Assembly: GCF_014467285.1 (NCBI RefSeq)
Contig: NZ_NKHR01000007.1
Coordinates: 1-64,000, forward strand
Reading direction: 5' to 3'
Origin: Xenorhabdus sp014467285
Lineage (GTDB): Bacteria; Pseudomonadota; Gammaproteobacteria; Enterobacterales; Enterobacteriaceae
Length of the DNA: 64,000 bases
In this document: in pieces, positions 35,279 through 43,889 of the stretch
How positions within the stretch are numbered: the stretch's first letter is position 1
Layout of the letters: each line of letters starts with the position of its first letter
Translations under genes and position numbers: made by a program
The notes under the pieces: generated by a model
The model's database searches: none
Seen by the model: only the letters and a program-made list of their open reading frames with translations
What the model was told of the DNA's origin: nothing

Positions 35279-35920
35279 ATGAAAGCCTATCAGCGCGAAT
35301 TTATTGAGCTGGCACTGAAAAAACAGGTACTGAAATTTGGCGAATTTACGCTGAAATCAGGTCGCAAAAGCCCATATTTTTTCAATGCAGGTTTGTTTAA
35401 TACCGGACGTGATCTGGCGTTGATTGGTCGTTTCTATGCAGCAGCACTGCTGGATAGTGAAATTAAGTGTGATTTGTTGTTTGGGCCGGCTTATAAAGGA
35501 ATCACGATTGCGACCACGACTGCTGTGGGATTAGCGCAACATCATGATATCGATATGCCTTATTGCTTTAACCGCAAAGAAGCCAAAAATCATGGTGAAG
35601 GTGGATCGCTCGTTGGCAGCCCACTGCAAGGCAATGTCGTCGTTGTGGACGATGTCATTACGGCAGGGACAGCGATTCGTGAATCAATGGAAATTATTAA
35701 GCAGCACGGAGCAACACTATCTGGTGTGATTTTGTGTCTGGATCGTCAGGAACGTGGGCGTGAGACGCTTTCAGCTATTCAGGAAATTGAGCGTGACTAT
35801 CAATGCCAGGTTTTTTCTATCATTACTCTGAATGACTTGGTCAGCTACTTGCGTGAAAATCCAGAGATGCAAACTCATCTGGAAGCGTTGGAAGCTTATC
35901 GCAAAGAATACGGTATCTGA
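35279..35920 (+). CDS. pyrE: Orotate phosphoribosyltransferase
   Basis: PyrE converts orotate and PRPP to orotidine 5'-phosphate in pyrimidine synthesis. The 213 residues equal the E. coli length. It has LKSGRKSPYFFNAGLFNTG, FNRKEAKNHGEGGSLVGSPL and the PRPP-binding motif VVVVDDVITAGTA. The start follows a gaggaga site. Regulation by the upstream attenuator is expected. Confidence 0.97.
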   Translation: MKAYQREFIELALKKQVLKFGEFTLKSGRKSPYFFNAGLFNTGRDLALIGRFYAAALLDSEIKCDLLFGPAYKGITIATTTAVGLAQHHDIDMPYCFNRKEAKNHGEGGSLVGSPLQGNVVVVDDVITAGTAIRESMEIIKQHGATLSGVILCLDRQERGRETLSAIQEIERDYQCQVFSIITLNDLVSYLRENPEMQTHLEALEAYRKEYGI

Positions 35921-35953
35921 CGGTGTAAGCGTTGGTAATTAGCAAAACCAGAT

Positions 35954-35987
35954 GAAAAAAATCCCTCGCCCAAGAGTGGGCGGGGTG
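35954..35987 (-). terminator. slmA terminator
   Basis: The GC-rich hairpin (ccctcgccca / tgggcggggt, loop agag) is followed by a run of T residues on the minus strand, so it terminates transcription coming from slmA. On the plus strand it may also act weakly on pyrE. Confidence 0.75.
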
Positions 35988-36009
35988 AGTAGTAGAAATG
36001 GCATCCGCA

Positions 36010-36054
36010 CATTACACACTATTTTGTGCATTACACACTATTCTGTGCATTACA
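36010..36054. repeat. 19-bp tandem repeat, 2.4 copies
   Basis: cattacacactattttgtg (36010-36028) is followed directly by a copy with one change (36029-36047) and by cattaca. It lies in the roughly 280-base gap between the convergent pyrE and slmA genes, which otherwise holds only the slmA terminator. Confidence 0.85.
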
Positions 36055-36201
36055 ATGTGGTACTGATTGCGATAGTGATACCATCATTGAGTGACTTTAC
36101 AGCGAACTCAACTAGCTGGACATGTTAACACAACTTACTGAAAAAACCGCACGTTATCATCATTTCCTATATGAATATAGGCAATTAGGTACAGTGATAA
36201 T

Positions 36202-36801
36202 CTATTGCAGTTGGGTCAATATCAATGGCCAGCGTATTTCAAACTCGGTTGTTGGGCGATAGCGAAATTCAGAGCGGACAAAACGGGAGAGCATCCCTTC
36301 ACAAAACGCCAGCAACTGTGATGCCAATATGGTTTCATCATAATTGAACCCCTGACCATCACGGATTTTTTTCTCTTTTAAGATCTGACGAAGCTGTGCT
36401 TCAATCCGATCAAATAGCTGGTTGATGCGACCTTGTAGCCTATCTTGTTCGAACATTAGCGCATGACCAGTCATGATGCGGGTTAATCCAGGGTTTTTCT
36501 CCGCAAAGCCTAAAATTAGGATTAGGATTAACCGAATGCGGGCAATGGTGTCTTTCTCATCTTGCAGGATCAGGTTGATGCGTGAAATTAAGGAGTCTTC
36601 AATAAACTCAATCAGGCTGTCAAACATCCGGGTTTTGCTGGGAAAATGACGGTAAAGCGCAGCTTCAGAAACACCAATGCTTGCGGCAAGTTTTGCCGTA
36701 GTAATACGCTGGCTGCCATCACTGGATTCCAACATATGCGCTAGTGCCTGCAAAATTTCTTCACGTCTGTTTTTCTTCTTTGTACGTTCTTTTTCTGCCA
36801 T
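36202..36801 (-). CDS. slmA: Nucleoid occlusion factor SlmA
   Basis: SlmA is a TetR-fold DNA-binding protein that blocks FtsZ assembly over the nucleoid. The 199 residues start MAEKERTKKKNRREEILQAL and show the HTH ITTAKLAASIGVSEAALYRH followed by FPSKTRMFDSLIEFIEDSL; the C-terminus FEIRWPLILTQLQ is family-like. The frame is open upstream to 36864, but the homologous start is 36801. It is downstream of dut with about 160 bases between. Confidence 0.95.
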   Translation of the reverse strand: MAEKERTKKKNRREEILQALAHMLESSDGSQRITTAKLAASIGVSEAALYRHFPSKTRMFDSLIEFIEDSLISRINLILQDEKDTIARIRLILILILGFAEKNPGLTRIMTGHALMFEQDRLQGRINQLFDRIEAQLRQILKEKKIRDGQGFNYDETILASQLLAFCEGMLSRFVRSEFRYRPTTEFEIRWPLILTQLQ

Positions 36802-36962
36802 GTCTGATAAGACCCCTGCTAAAACAGCAAAAACAAATCCAGCTATTTCTCGCCACAATGTCATTCCTGAAAGATGTGATTGCTGGCAAAAACAGCTTCA
36901 GGAAAAAACATTGTGGGCAAAAAATATGAAAATCGGTTGACGGTATCAGGCTCTATGGAAAG

Positions 36963-37421
36963 TTATTGACGACCGGAATGACCAAAACCACCAATACCGC
37001 GTTTACTGGTTTCGAAGTCTTCAACCACATTAAATTCAGCCTGAACAACGGGCACGAAAACCATTTGGGCGATACGCTCGCCTGGTTCGATGGTGAATGT
37101 TTTATCACCACGGTTCCAAACTGAAACCATCAATTGCCCCTGATAATCGGAGTCAATAAGACCTACCAAATTACCTAGAACAACGCCGTGTTTGTGACCT
37201 AATCCAGAGCGAGGAAGAATAACCGCAGCTAATTGTTCATCCGCGATATGGATAGCGATTCCGGTTGGCAGAAGTTCAGTCTGGCCGGGAGCCAGTTCCA
37301 CGGCATTATCCAGACAAGCACGTAAATCTAAACCCGCAGAGCCAGGTGTAGCATAAGTCGGTAAAGGAAAATCTTGCCCGATGCGGGAATCAAGGATTTT
37401 AACGTCGATTTTTTTCATCAT
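36963..37421 (-). CDS. dut: Deoxyuridine 5'-triphosphate nucleotidohydrolase
   Basis: Dut hydrolyses dUTP to dUMP, keeping uracil out of DNA and feeding thymidylate synthesis. The 152 residues contain the trimeric dUTPase motifs: GSAGLDLRAC, PRSGLGHKHG, GLIDSDYQGQL, GERIAQMVFVPV and the C-terminal RGIGGFGHSG. The 5' end overlaps coaBC by 23 bases, so translation is coupled. Confidence 0.96.
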   Translation of the reverse strand: MMKKIDVKILDSRIGQDFPLPTYATPGSAGLDLRACLDNAVELAPGQTELLPTGIAIHIADEQLAAVILPRSGLGHKHGVVLGNLVGLIDSDYQGQLMVSVWNRGDKTFTIEPGERIAQMVFVPVVQAEFNVVEDFETSKRGIGGFGHSGRQ

Positions 37422-38643
37422 AGCGTTTGAATATCTCGTCTAATAAGCGGTGGCTGAGTTGTAATTTACCACTGTGGGGTAAATGAACGCTACCATCATG
37501 CCAGAATAGCTGTAGTGCATTGGTATCACTGTTGAAACCGTGTCCGGCCAGAGATACATCGTTCGCGCAAATCAAGTCAAGATGCTTTTGCTTGAGTTTT
37601 CCGCGGGCGTATTCTTCCACATTCTGGGTTTCGGCTGCAAATCCAACGACAAATGGACGATTTTTTTCCATTGCGGCAACGCTCGCTACAATGTCTGGAT
37701 TTTTGACGAGGGTAAATGTGACTTCATCACCCTGTTTTTTGATTTTTTCGGTTGCTGTTTGCTTGAAACGGTAGTCAGATACGGCCGCGCAGCTAATGAA
37801 AATATTCTGTGAAGCTGCTGTTGCCTGAACCTGTTCATACATTTCCAGTGCACTGGTTACATCAATGCGTTTGACGCCTGATGGTGTCGGTAAATTAACC
37901 GGGCCGGTAATCAATGTGACTTCTGCGCCGCGTTCTGCCGCCGCTTGTGCGATGGAGAAACCCATTTTTCCTGAACTGTGATTGCTGATAAAACGAACGG
38001 GATCTAAGGCTTCACGGGTTGGCCCTGCGGTAATCGTTATACGCAAGCCAGAAAAATCTTGCTTGGTGTTGAAATGTTGCGTTGCGAGTTCGACAATCGC
38101 CATGGGTTCCAGCATTCTTCCTGGCCCAACATCACCACATGCCTGACTGCCTTCATTTGGACCCCAAATTAATACATTACGCTCTTTCAGCACGTTCAGA
38201 TTATGTTGGGTTGCCTGAGCTCGATACATCTGCTGGTTCATTGCGGGAGCGACCGCAATAGGGGCTGCGGAGGCCAAACAGAGAGTGGTAACTAAATCAT
38301 TTGCCATACCTGCGGCCAGACGGGCGAGCAGATCCGCTGTAGCCGGAGCGAGAATAATTAAATCAGCCCATTTTGCCAGTTCAATATGCCCCATCGCGGC
38401 TTCCGCTGCTGGGTCTAGAAGATCATCGGAGACGGGATAGCCTGAAACAGCCTGTAATGTGAGCGGAGTAATAAAAGCTTCTGCGGCGGGAGTCATAACG
38501 ACACGTACCTGCGCCCCGCGATCACGTAAACGGCGTACCAGTTCGGCTGTTTTGTAAGCGGCGATGCCTCCGCTGATACCGAGGACGATTTGTTTACCAG
38601 AAAGCTGATTCCCAGAAAGTTGTGTGCCGGAAAATCCTGTCAT
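37399..38643 (-). CDS. coaBC: Bifunctional CoaBC (PPC synthetase/decarboxylase)
   Basis: CoaBC makes 4'-phosphopantothenoylcysteine with CTP (CoaB domain) and decarboxylates it with FMN (CoaC domain). The N-terminal flavoprotein domain has LGISGGIAAYKTAELVRRLR, AMGHIELAKWAD, APAMNQQMYRA and ACGDVGPGRML; the CoaB part has ITAGPTREALDPVRFISNHS and ending EIFKRYDEKNRR. The N-terminus holds three short repeats (FSGTQ-LSGNQ-LSGKQ) instead of the single one seen in E. coli (LAGKK). Confidence 0.96.
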   Translation of the reverse strand: MTGFSGTQLSGNQLSGKQIVLGISGGIAAYKTAELVRRLRDRGAQVRVVMTPAAEAFITPLTLQAVSGYPVSDDLLDPAAEAAMGHIELAKWADLIILAPATADLLARLAAGMANDLVTTLCLASAAPIAVAPAMNQQMYRAQATQHNLNVLKERNVLIWGPNEGSQACGDVGPGRMLEPMAIVELATQHFNTKQDFSGLRITITAGPTREALDPVRFISNHSSGKMGFSIAQAAAERGAEVTLITGPVNLPTPSGVKRIDVTSALEMYEQVQATAASQNIFISCAAVSDYRFKQTATEKIKKQGDEVTFTLVKNPDIVASVAAMEKNRPFVVGFAAETQNVEEYARGKLKQKHLDLICANDVSLAGHGFNSDTNALQLFWHDGSVHLPHSGKLQLSHRLLDEIFKRYDEKNRR

Positions 38644-38860
38644 TTTGATTGTCCAGATGTAAGTTGCAATTCCTTAAGATTCTACCATAAGAAAATATTG
38701 AGTTGAGAAGCGGGTCTATTTAGCTACTCAAAAATGATAAGTTTGCGAAGCGTTGCGCAAGCCATGAAAATGAGGCTGGCGATGATTTTTTCATCATGGG
38801 ATAGTGAATACGTGAATGTGAGTAGCTGAATATCGGATGGATTATTAAGGGGAGGGGTAT

Positions 38861-39553
38861 ATGGATATCACGATAATGGAGAAAAGTGATGAATTGCATT
38901 CAAATCTTGCTCCCCGGGAAAAGCTGCTGGCTTATGGTGCGGTTTCTCTGACGGATGCTGAGTTGCTGGCTATCTTTTTGCGTACAGGCGCCAGAGGTGT
39001 TCCTGTTGTGCAAATGGCGGAGCATCTTTTGAAATCATTTGGCTCGCTTTATCACCTGCTGTCTGCTGATTATGCCGACTTTTGTTCACATAAAGGCATG
39101 GGAGCGTGTAAATATGTCCAATTGCAGGCGGTATCTGAACTGGCAAGACGTTTTTTCTCCAGCCAGTTTGTGCATGAAGATATTATGAGCAACCCTACGA
39201 TGACTCAAAATTATTTGCAGGACTTGTTGTCCTGGCAAGATCGGGAAGTATTTGTAGTGCTGTTTTTGACGAATCAGAATAAAGTCATCTGTCATGATGA
39301 AATGTTTAAAGGAACGATAAACAAAGTTGAAGTTCATCCGCGTGAAATTGTGAAACAGGCGGTTAAAGTTAATGCAGCATCAATCATTCTTGCCCACAAT
39401 CACCCTTCCGGCAATCCAGAACCGAGTCTGGCAGACAAATTGGTGACAGAAAAAATTATTGAGGCTTGTGACTTAGTTGGCGTTAAAGTTTTGGATCATA
39501 TCGTCATTGGTAAGCAATATTGTGTTTCATTTATGGAAAGAGGTTGGATTTAA
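38861..39553 (+). CDS. radC: RadC-family JAMM/MPN+ protein
   Basis: The 230-residue protein has the helix-hairpin-helix-like N-terminal part and a C-terminal JAMM metalloprotease-like domain with HPREIVKQAVKVNAASIILA and the metal motif HNHPSGNPEPSLADKL. The role is unresolved; the name comes from a DNA-repair phenotype later reassigned. It is closer in appearance to the plasmid/island-type RadC proteins (MFKGTINKVEVHPREI) than to strict E. coli RadC, but the gene order radC-rpmB-rpmG is conserved. Confidence 0.93.
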   Translation: MDITIMEKSDELHSNLAPREKLLAYGAVSLTDAELLAIFLRTGARGVPVVQMAEHLLKSFGSLYHLLSADYADFCSHKGMGACKYVQLQAVSELARRFFSSQFVHEDIMSNPTMTQNYLQDLLSWQDREVFVVLFLTNQNKVICHDEMFKGTINKVEVHPREIVKQAVKVNAASIILAHNHPSGNPEPSLADKLVTEKIIEACDLVGVKVLDHIVIGKQYCVSFMERGWI

Positions 39554-39596
39554 TACGGTTTTTTCACTATCAGATCAGATCTTAGTTGTTCGGGAC

Positions 39597-39625
39597 TTGA
39601 GCATAAACGAATGAGGGCGTATACT
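39597..39625 (+). promoter_or_regulatory. Sigma-70 promoter of rpmB-rpmG
   Basis: TTGAGC (39597-39602) and TATACT (39620-39625) are separated by 17 bases, an almost consensus promoter. The transcript would have a leader of about 230 bases before rpmB, containing a ctcagtaa/ttactgag hairpin (39668-39688) and two copies of tctttccggtaaag. Confidence 0.85.
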
Positions 39626-39712
39626 ACGCCACCTTTGAGGATCTTGGGTTTGACGAGAAGAGCCTATCTCAGTAAGTTTTTTACTGAGAAAATGTGAATC
39701 TTTTCAGTGCGC

Positions 39713-39749
39713 TCTTTCCGGTAAAGTCAGTATGTTCTTTCCGGTAAAG
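39713..39749 (+). repeat. 14-bp direct repeat in the rpmB leader
   Basis: tctttccggtaaag occurs at 39713-39726 and 39736-39749, in the untranslated leader of rpmB-rpmG, beyond a hairpin. Its meaning is unknown; it could be part of an autoregulatory ribosomal-protein binding site. Confidence 0.7.
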
Positions 39750-39860
39750 AGTAAAGGCGTTTTTTTAGTAGCAAAAATGTGCTGAGATGGGCTCCTAAGC
39801 CTGACGAGGCGGTCACACCCAATACAAAGCTCGAGCTGATTTGATTTTTGGAGAATAGAC

Positions 39861-40097
39861 ATGTCCCGAGTCTGCCAAGTTACTGGCAAACGCCCGGTGA
39901 GTGGTAACAACCGCTCCCACGCATTAAATGCGACTAAGCGTCGTTTTCTGCCTAACCTGCACTCTCACCGTTTCTGGGTTGAGTCTGAGAAACGTTTTGT
40001 AACTCTGCGTGTATCTGCTAAAGGTATGCGTGTGATTGATAAAAAGGGTATCGACACAGTTCTTGCTGAACTGCGTGCCCGCGGTGAGAAGTACTAA
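39861..40097 (+). CDS. rpmB: 50S ribosomal protein L28
   Basis: L28 starts MSRVCQVTGKRPVSGNNRSH and has the family length of 78 residues (…HRFWVESEKRFVTLRVSAKG). It is the first gene of the rpmB-rpmG operon; a gga-rich site (ttggagaatagac) precedes the ATG. Confidence 0.98.
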   Translation: MSRVCQVTGKRPVSGNNRSHALNATKRRFLPNLHSHRFWVESEKRFVTLRVSAKGMRVIDKKGIDTVLAELRARGEKY

Positions 40098-40108
40098 GGA
40101 GCTGAAAA

Positions 40109-40276
40109 ATGGCTAAAGGTATTCGCGATAAAATCAAGCTGGTTTCTTCTGCTGGTACTGGTCACTTCTATACCACTACGAAGAACAAGCGTACTATGCC
40201 TGAAAAACTGGAAATGAAAAAATTCGATCCAGTTGTTCGTCAGCATGTAATGTACAAAGAAGCTAAAATTAAATAA
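40109..40276 (+). CDS. rpmG: 50S ribosomal protein L33
   Basis: The 55-residue L33 starts MAKGIRDKIKLVSSAGTGHF and continues with YTTTKNKRTMPEKLEMKKFD, ending QHVMYKEAKIK. It follows rpmB by 11 bases with aaggag at its start. A strong terminator lies directly downstream. Confidence 0.97.
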   Translation: MAKGIRDKIKLVSSAGTGHFYTTTKNKRTMPEKLEMKKFDPVVRQHVMYKEAKIK

Positions 40277-40288
40277 TTTTAGTGGATT

Positions 40289-40320
40289 AAAAAAACCCAG
40301 CATAATGCTGGGTTTTTTTA
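40289..40320 (+). terminator. rpmG terminator
   Basis: acccagca-ta-atgctgggt (8-bp stem region) followed by seven T residues is a classic intrinsic terminator closing the rpmB-rpmG operon. The preceding A run makes it bidirectional. Confidence 0.9.
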
Positions 40321-40441
40321 TATCTGTTTGTCGATAGTGCCTCAATAGTCTGAGGGAAATCAGGTTATGCGTGGACGCCATACACTGTTCAGTTATACTA
40401 ACGCGCGTTTTTAATTCTTAACTGTCAGGCGTGACTCTAAA

Positions 40442-41557
40442 ATGGCTAAAAAGACCTTGAATATCTTACACACAGAATCATCGTGTGGTTGGGGAGGGCA
40501 GGAGATTCGTATCCTGACCGAATCCCAGGGCATGATACAACGTGGTCACCATGTCGTTATCGTTTGTTGTCCAACTTCAACCCTTTACCGTGAAGCCCAC
40601 CATTATGGTGTACCTGTCGTTGCGTTGCCGATTGAAAAAAAACGCCTTTCTTGCTTTCGGATCATGCGTCGTTGGCTAAAGACAGAAGGCCGTCGATTTG
40701 ATGTAATCAATACGCATAGTTCCACTGATTCCTGGCTGGTCGCTGCGGCATGTGCCACATTAAAAGATACGCCTGCGATAGTCCGAACCCGCCATGTTTC
40801 AACCCATGTTTCAACATCTATAGCAACTCGTTGGTTATATTTGGGCTCTTGTCAGCATATTGTGACAACCGGGGAAAAATTGCGTCAATATCTGCATTCT
40901 CATAATGCTTATCCACTTTCTCATATGACTTCTGTACCAACAGGGATCGATTTGACGCGCTTTCACCCTGAAAACAAGCAGCAGAGCCGTCAGCGTATTG
41001 GCATCAAAGATAAGCCCACGCTTGGTATTGTTGCTACGATGAGAACCTGGAAAGGACATCGTTATTTACTTGATAGTTGGAAAGTCCTGCACCAACGCTA
41101 TCCAGACTGGCAGTTATTGTTTGTGGGAGATGGCCCTCAGAGAAAGAACTTAGAACCCTATGTTCATCAGGAAGGCTTGACTGAGAGTGTTATTTTCCTT
41201 GGCAATCGGCAGGATGTTCCTGATTGTTTGAATGCGATGGATATATTTGCTTTGCCTTCTTTCGGCAATGAAGGTGTGCCACAAGGCATCATGCAGGCGA
41301 TGGCATGTGGATTGCCTGTTGTATCTACGTCAGTGGGAGCGATTGCAGAGGCAGTGATTGATGGGGACACAGGATTTATTATCGAACCCAAAAATGCCGA
41401 GCAATTAACAGAAAAATTGAATTTGTTAATCAGTGATGAAGCACTGCGTTTACAAATGGGGAATGCGTCATTAAAGCGGGCCACTGATTTATTTAGTATG
41501 GATAATATGTTAGAAAAAATGGAGTCTATTTTTTATCGTAGTATGGATAGTCAGTGA
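40442..41557 (+). CDS. Glycosyltransferase family 4, LPS core
   Basis: The 371-residue GT-B enzyme starts MAKKTLNILHTESSCGWGGQ, then E-I-R-I-L. It has RTRHVSTHVSTSIATRWLYL, VATMRTWKGHRYLLDSWKVL, LLFVGDGPQRKNLEPYV and SFGNEGVPQGIMQAMACGLP followed by VVSTSVGAI. It opens a set of four transferases between rpmG and waaL-mutM, a location used for outer-core genes in several enterobacteria. Donor and acceptor are unknown. Confidence 0.85.
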   Translation: MAKKTLNILHTESSCGWGGQEIRILTESQGMIQRGHHVVIVCCPTSTLYREAHHYGVPVVALPIEKKRLSCFRIMRRWLKTEGRRFDVINTHSSTDSWLVAAACATLKDTPAIVRTRHVSTHVSTSIATRWLYLGSCQHIVTTGEKLRQYLHSHNAYPLSHMTSVPTGIDLTRFHPENKQQSRQRIGIKDKPTLGIVATMRTWKGHRYLLDSWKVLHQRYPDWQLLFVGDGPQRKNLEPYVHQEGLTESVIFLGNRQDVPDCLNAMDIFALPSFGNEGVPQGIMQAMACGLPVVSTSVGAIAEAVIDGDTGFIIEPKNAEQLTEKLNLLISDEALRLQMGNASLKRATDLFSMDNMLEKMESIFYRSMDSQ

Positions 41558-41618
41558 TGATATTTTGTTTCTATTGTGTTATTTAACACTTTGGGTTGCG
41601 TATTCGATATTTTTTTAA

Positions 41619-41652
41619 CCATATGAAATATATTCAATTTAATTTCATATGG
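41619..41652. repeat. 11-bp palindrome between two transferase genes
   Basis: ccatatgaaat and atttcatatgg are perfect inverted copies separated by 12 AT bases. They lie in a 209-base gap that also contains three imperfect copies of a ttgttatatagcgc-like motif around 41692-41742. Possibly a weak terminator or operator; no T tract follows directly. Confidence 0.6.
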
Positions 41653-41766
41653 CTATCACGTTTATTTATCGTTAAATAGAACATCCAATCGCTTTGTTGT
41701 ATAGTGCTTCGTTATACAGTCTTTGTTATATAGCGCTTTCAGGCTAATGCTTGAATTGACAACTTA

Positions 41767-42768
41767 ATGTTCATTATTATGCAACCCCAAAATATTTTAA
41801 TTATAAATATTGCCCGTTTTGGTGATACCTTACTGATGACGCCCGTCATTCGTGCATTGAAAGCAAAATGGCCGAAAGCAAACATTGATATATTTGCGCA
41901 TAAAAAAACAAAAGAAATTCTTGAAAATATACCGGAATTAAATGAATTAAAGGCTTTTTCGAAAGGAAAAGCCAAGTGGAGCGGATGGTTTTTTCGTCGG
42001 AATTATGATTTGGCCTTGGTATATGGCAATGATAACGCACTGTTACAATACGCCAAACGTAAAGCAAAATTAACGGTATATTTTTCGCCTATCTCTGAAG
42101 CAAAATCCGATGAGTACACTGTGGCGAAACCGCAGGAGCTTATGCCAGCACAGCAAGAGCGAGCTTTATTGATTAATGCTCTTGGGGTTGAGGTAACTGA
42201 TTGGCGTTTGCAGTATTGTATGAGCCTGAGTGAAGAGGAGTACGCCAGAGATTTTCTTCGGAGGCAGGGATTAGAACAGCAATTGAAAATTGGTTTTCAG
42301 CTACAGAGTTTTCCAGCAAAAGCCTATCGTGACTGGCCTGTAGAACACTTTTACGAATTGGCCCAACGTATTTATCGCGATTATCCGCATGCGCATATTT
42401 TACTGTTGGGCAGTAAAGATGGTGAAGAGAGTGCGCAAATACTCGCTGAAAAACTGGGAACAAGCAGGTGTTCATCGTTGGCGGGCAAAACGACAATGCG
42501 CCAGAACGCGGCAATAATGAGCCGACTTAATTTATACGTTGGTGTTGATACTGGAACGACTCATCTGGCGGGAGCATTGGGAATACCCATGGTTGCCCTG
42601 TATCATAGCTTCCATCCCGGCCGTTTTCTCGCTCCTCAGCAACACTCCAAATTGGCAGTAATTGAACATCCGGTAGATTACAATCAGGCAACCCGGAAAG
42701 ATACAATGTCAGCAATATCGGTGGATCAAGTTTGGCATTCTGTTCAGAAATTGCTAGAAAGCGAATGA
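41767..42768 (+). CDS. Glycosyltransferase family 9 (heptosyltransferase-like)
   Basis: The 333-residue protein has the GT9 N-terminus (ILIINIARFGDTLLMTPVIR) and C-terminal motifs KIGFQLQSFPAKAYRDWPVE and LYVGVDTGTTHLAGALGIPM followed by VALYHSFHPGRF. The ATG at 41779 (MQPQNILII) is an equally good start; neither has a clear ribosome-binding site. It probably adds a heptose to the outer core. Gap of 18 bases to the next gene. Confidence 0.85.
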   Translation: MFIIMQPQNILIINIARFGDTLLMTPVIRALKAKWPKANIDIFAHKKTKEILENIPELNELKAFSKGKAKWSGWFFRRNYDLALVYGNDNALLQYAKRKAKLTVYFSPISEAKSDEYTVAKPQELMPAQQERALLINALGVEVTDWRLQYCMSLSEEEYARDFLRRQGLEQQLKIGFQLQSFPAKAYRDWPVEHFYELAQRIYRDYPHAHILLLGSKDGEESAQILAEKLGTSRCSSLAGKTTMRQNAAIMSRLNLYVGVDTGTTHLAGALGIPMVALYHSFHPGRFLAPQQHSKLAVIEHPVDYNQATRKDTMSAISVDQVWHSVQKLLESE

Positions 42769-42785
42769 AAGGATAATGAATAAAA

Positions 42786-43889
42786 ATGAAAATAGGATTT
42801 ATCGATGTGACTGTTACCATGTCGTATGGCGGCATTCAAACGGCAGTTTGGGAGTTGGCTAAGGCTTTGACAGATGCTGGGCATGAAATCCATATTTTTG
42901 GTGGTACGGGTGATGTTCGCCCTGCATTAGGCGGACGAGATATCCATGTTCATACTTTTCCGTTTGTTCCCAGAGAACGAGTGTTTAACATTGGACGTCG
43001 TTTTCAACGCATTGTTGAGCGCTATTCTTTTGCCCGTCATGCCCGCGAAGCCGTTATTGCCGAGAATTTTGATTGGGTGATCCTGACCAAACCCTTTGAT
43101 TTCTTTTGGCCTGGAATGATGCCTAAAACATCCCGCACTAAATTTTGCTATATGAGTGGTGGAACCAGTTTTTTTAAAGGGGATAGGCTATTAGGTAAGA
43201 AAATATCTGCATGGGTTGCCTGTAGTCATTTCAATGCCTGGCAAATCCAGCATCACTTTAAGCAATTCCCAAGCGTCATTTATAATGGCGTGGATATCGA
43301 TAAATTTAAACCTGCTGACTCTGGAGTTCGAACTCGATTAGGCATCAGTGAAAAGGCGTTCCTGTTAACGTTTGCTGGCCGGTTGGTGGGCTGGAAAGGA
43401 ATGAAAGTAGCCATTGATGCAATGGCTTTATTGCGGGATAAGGATATAAAGTTATTGATTATTGGTGCAGGTGACGATTTGAAACTGCTGGAAAAACGAG
43501 TAACTGCATTGCAATTGGAAGAATCTGTCATTTTTCATCCGCCTGTTGGCCATGATCAATTACCTGAATTTTACGCTGCGGGGGATGTGGGTATTTTCCC
43601 TAGTATTGGCGATGAGGCATTTGGTATCACTATTGCTGAAGCGATGGCATGTGAGCGTCCTGTGATTGCCAGTTATATTGGAGGAATACCTGAGGTGGTT
43701 GGTAATGAGAACCAGGCTGGTATTCTGGTAACCCCTGGCGATGCCTCGTCTATTGCTGATGCGGTTAATCATCTTTTGTCTCTACCGGATAGAGGGCAAG
43801 AGATGGGCAAATATGCCCGTCAGCGGATTGAAACGATGTATACTTGGGAACATTCAGCGAATCGCTTATTAAACGCCATCAAAAAATAA
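42786..43889 (+). CDS. Glycosyltransferase family 4
   Basis: The 367-residue GT4 enzyme starts MKIGFIDVTVTMSYGGIQTA. It has VIYNGVDIDKFKPADSGVRT, FAGRLVGWKGMKVAIDAMAL, LLIIGAGDDLKLLEKRV and GDEAFGITIAEAMACERPVI followed by ASYIGGIPEVV. Its stop overlaps the next start (TAATG), so the two enzymes are made together. Probable LPS core or O-unit sugar transfer; specificity unknown. Confidence 0.85.
   Translation: MKIGFIDVTVTMSYGGIQTAVWELAKALTDAGHEIHIFGGTGDVRPALGGRDIHVHTFPFVPRERVFNIGRRFQRIVERYSFARHAREAVIAENFDWVILTKPFDFFWPGMMPKTSRTKFCYMSGGTSFFKGDRLLGKKISAWVACSHFNAWQIQHHFKQFPSVIYNGVDIDKFKPADSGVRTRLGISEKAFLLTFAGRLVGWKGMKVAIDAMALLRDKDIKLLIIGAGDDLKLLEKRVTALQLEESVIFHPPVGHDQLPEFYAAGDVGIFPSIGDEAFGITIAEAMACERPVIASYIGGIPEVVGNENQAGILVTPGDASSIADAVNHLLSLPDRGQEMGKYARQRIETMYTWEHSANRLLNAIKK

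Noticed and set aside
36007..36060. CRISPR array
   Set aside because: The repeats are directly adjacent with no spacers and only 2.4 copies exist.
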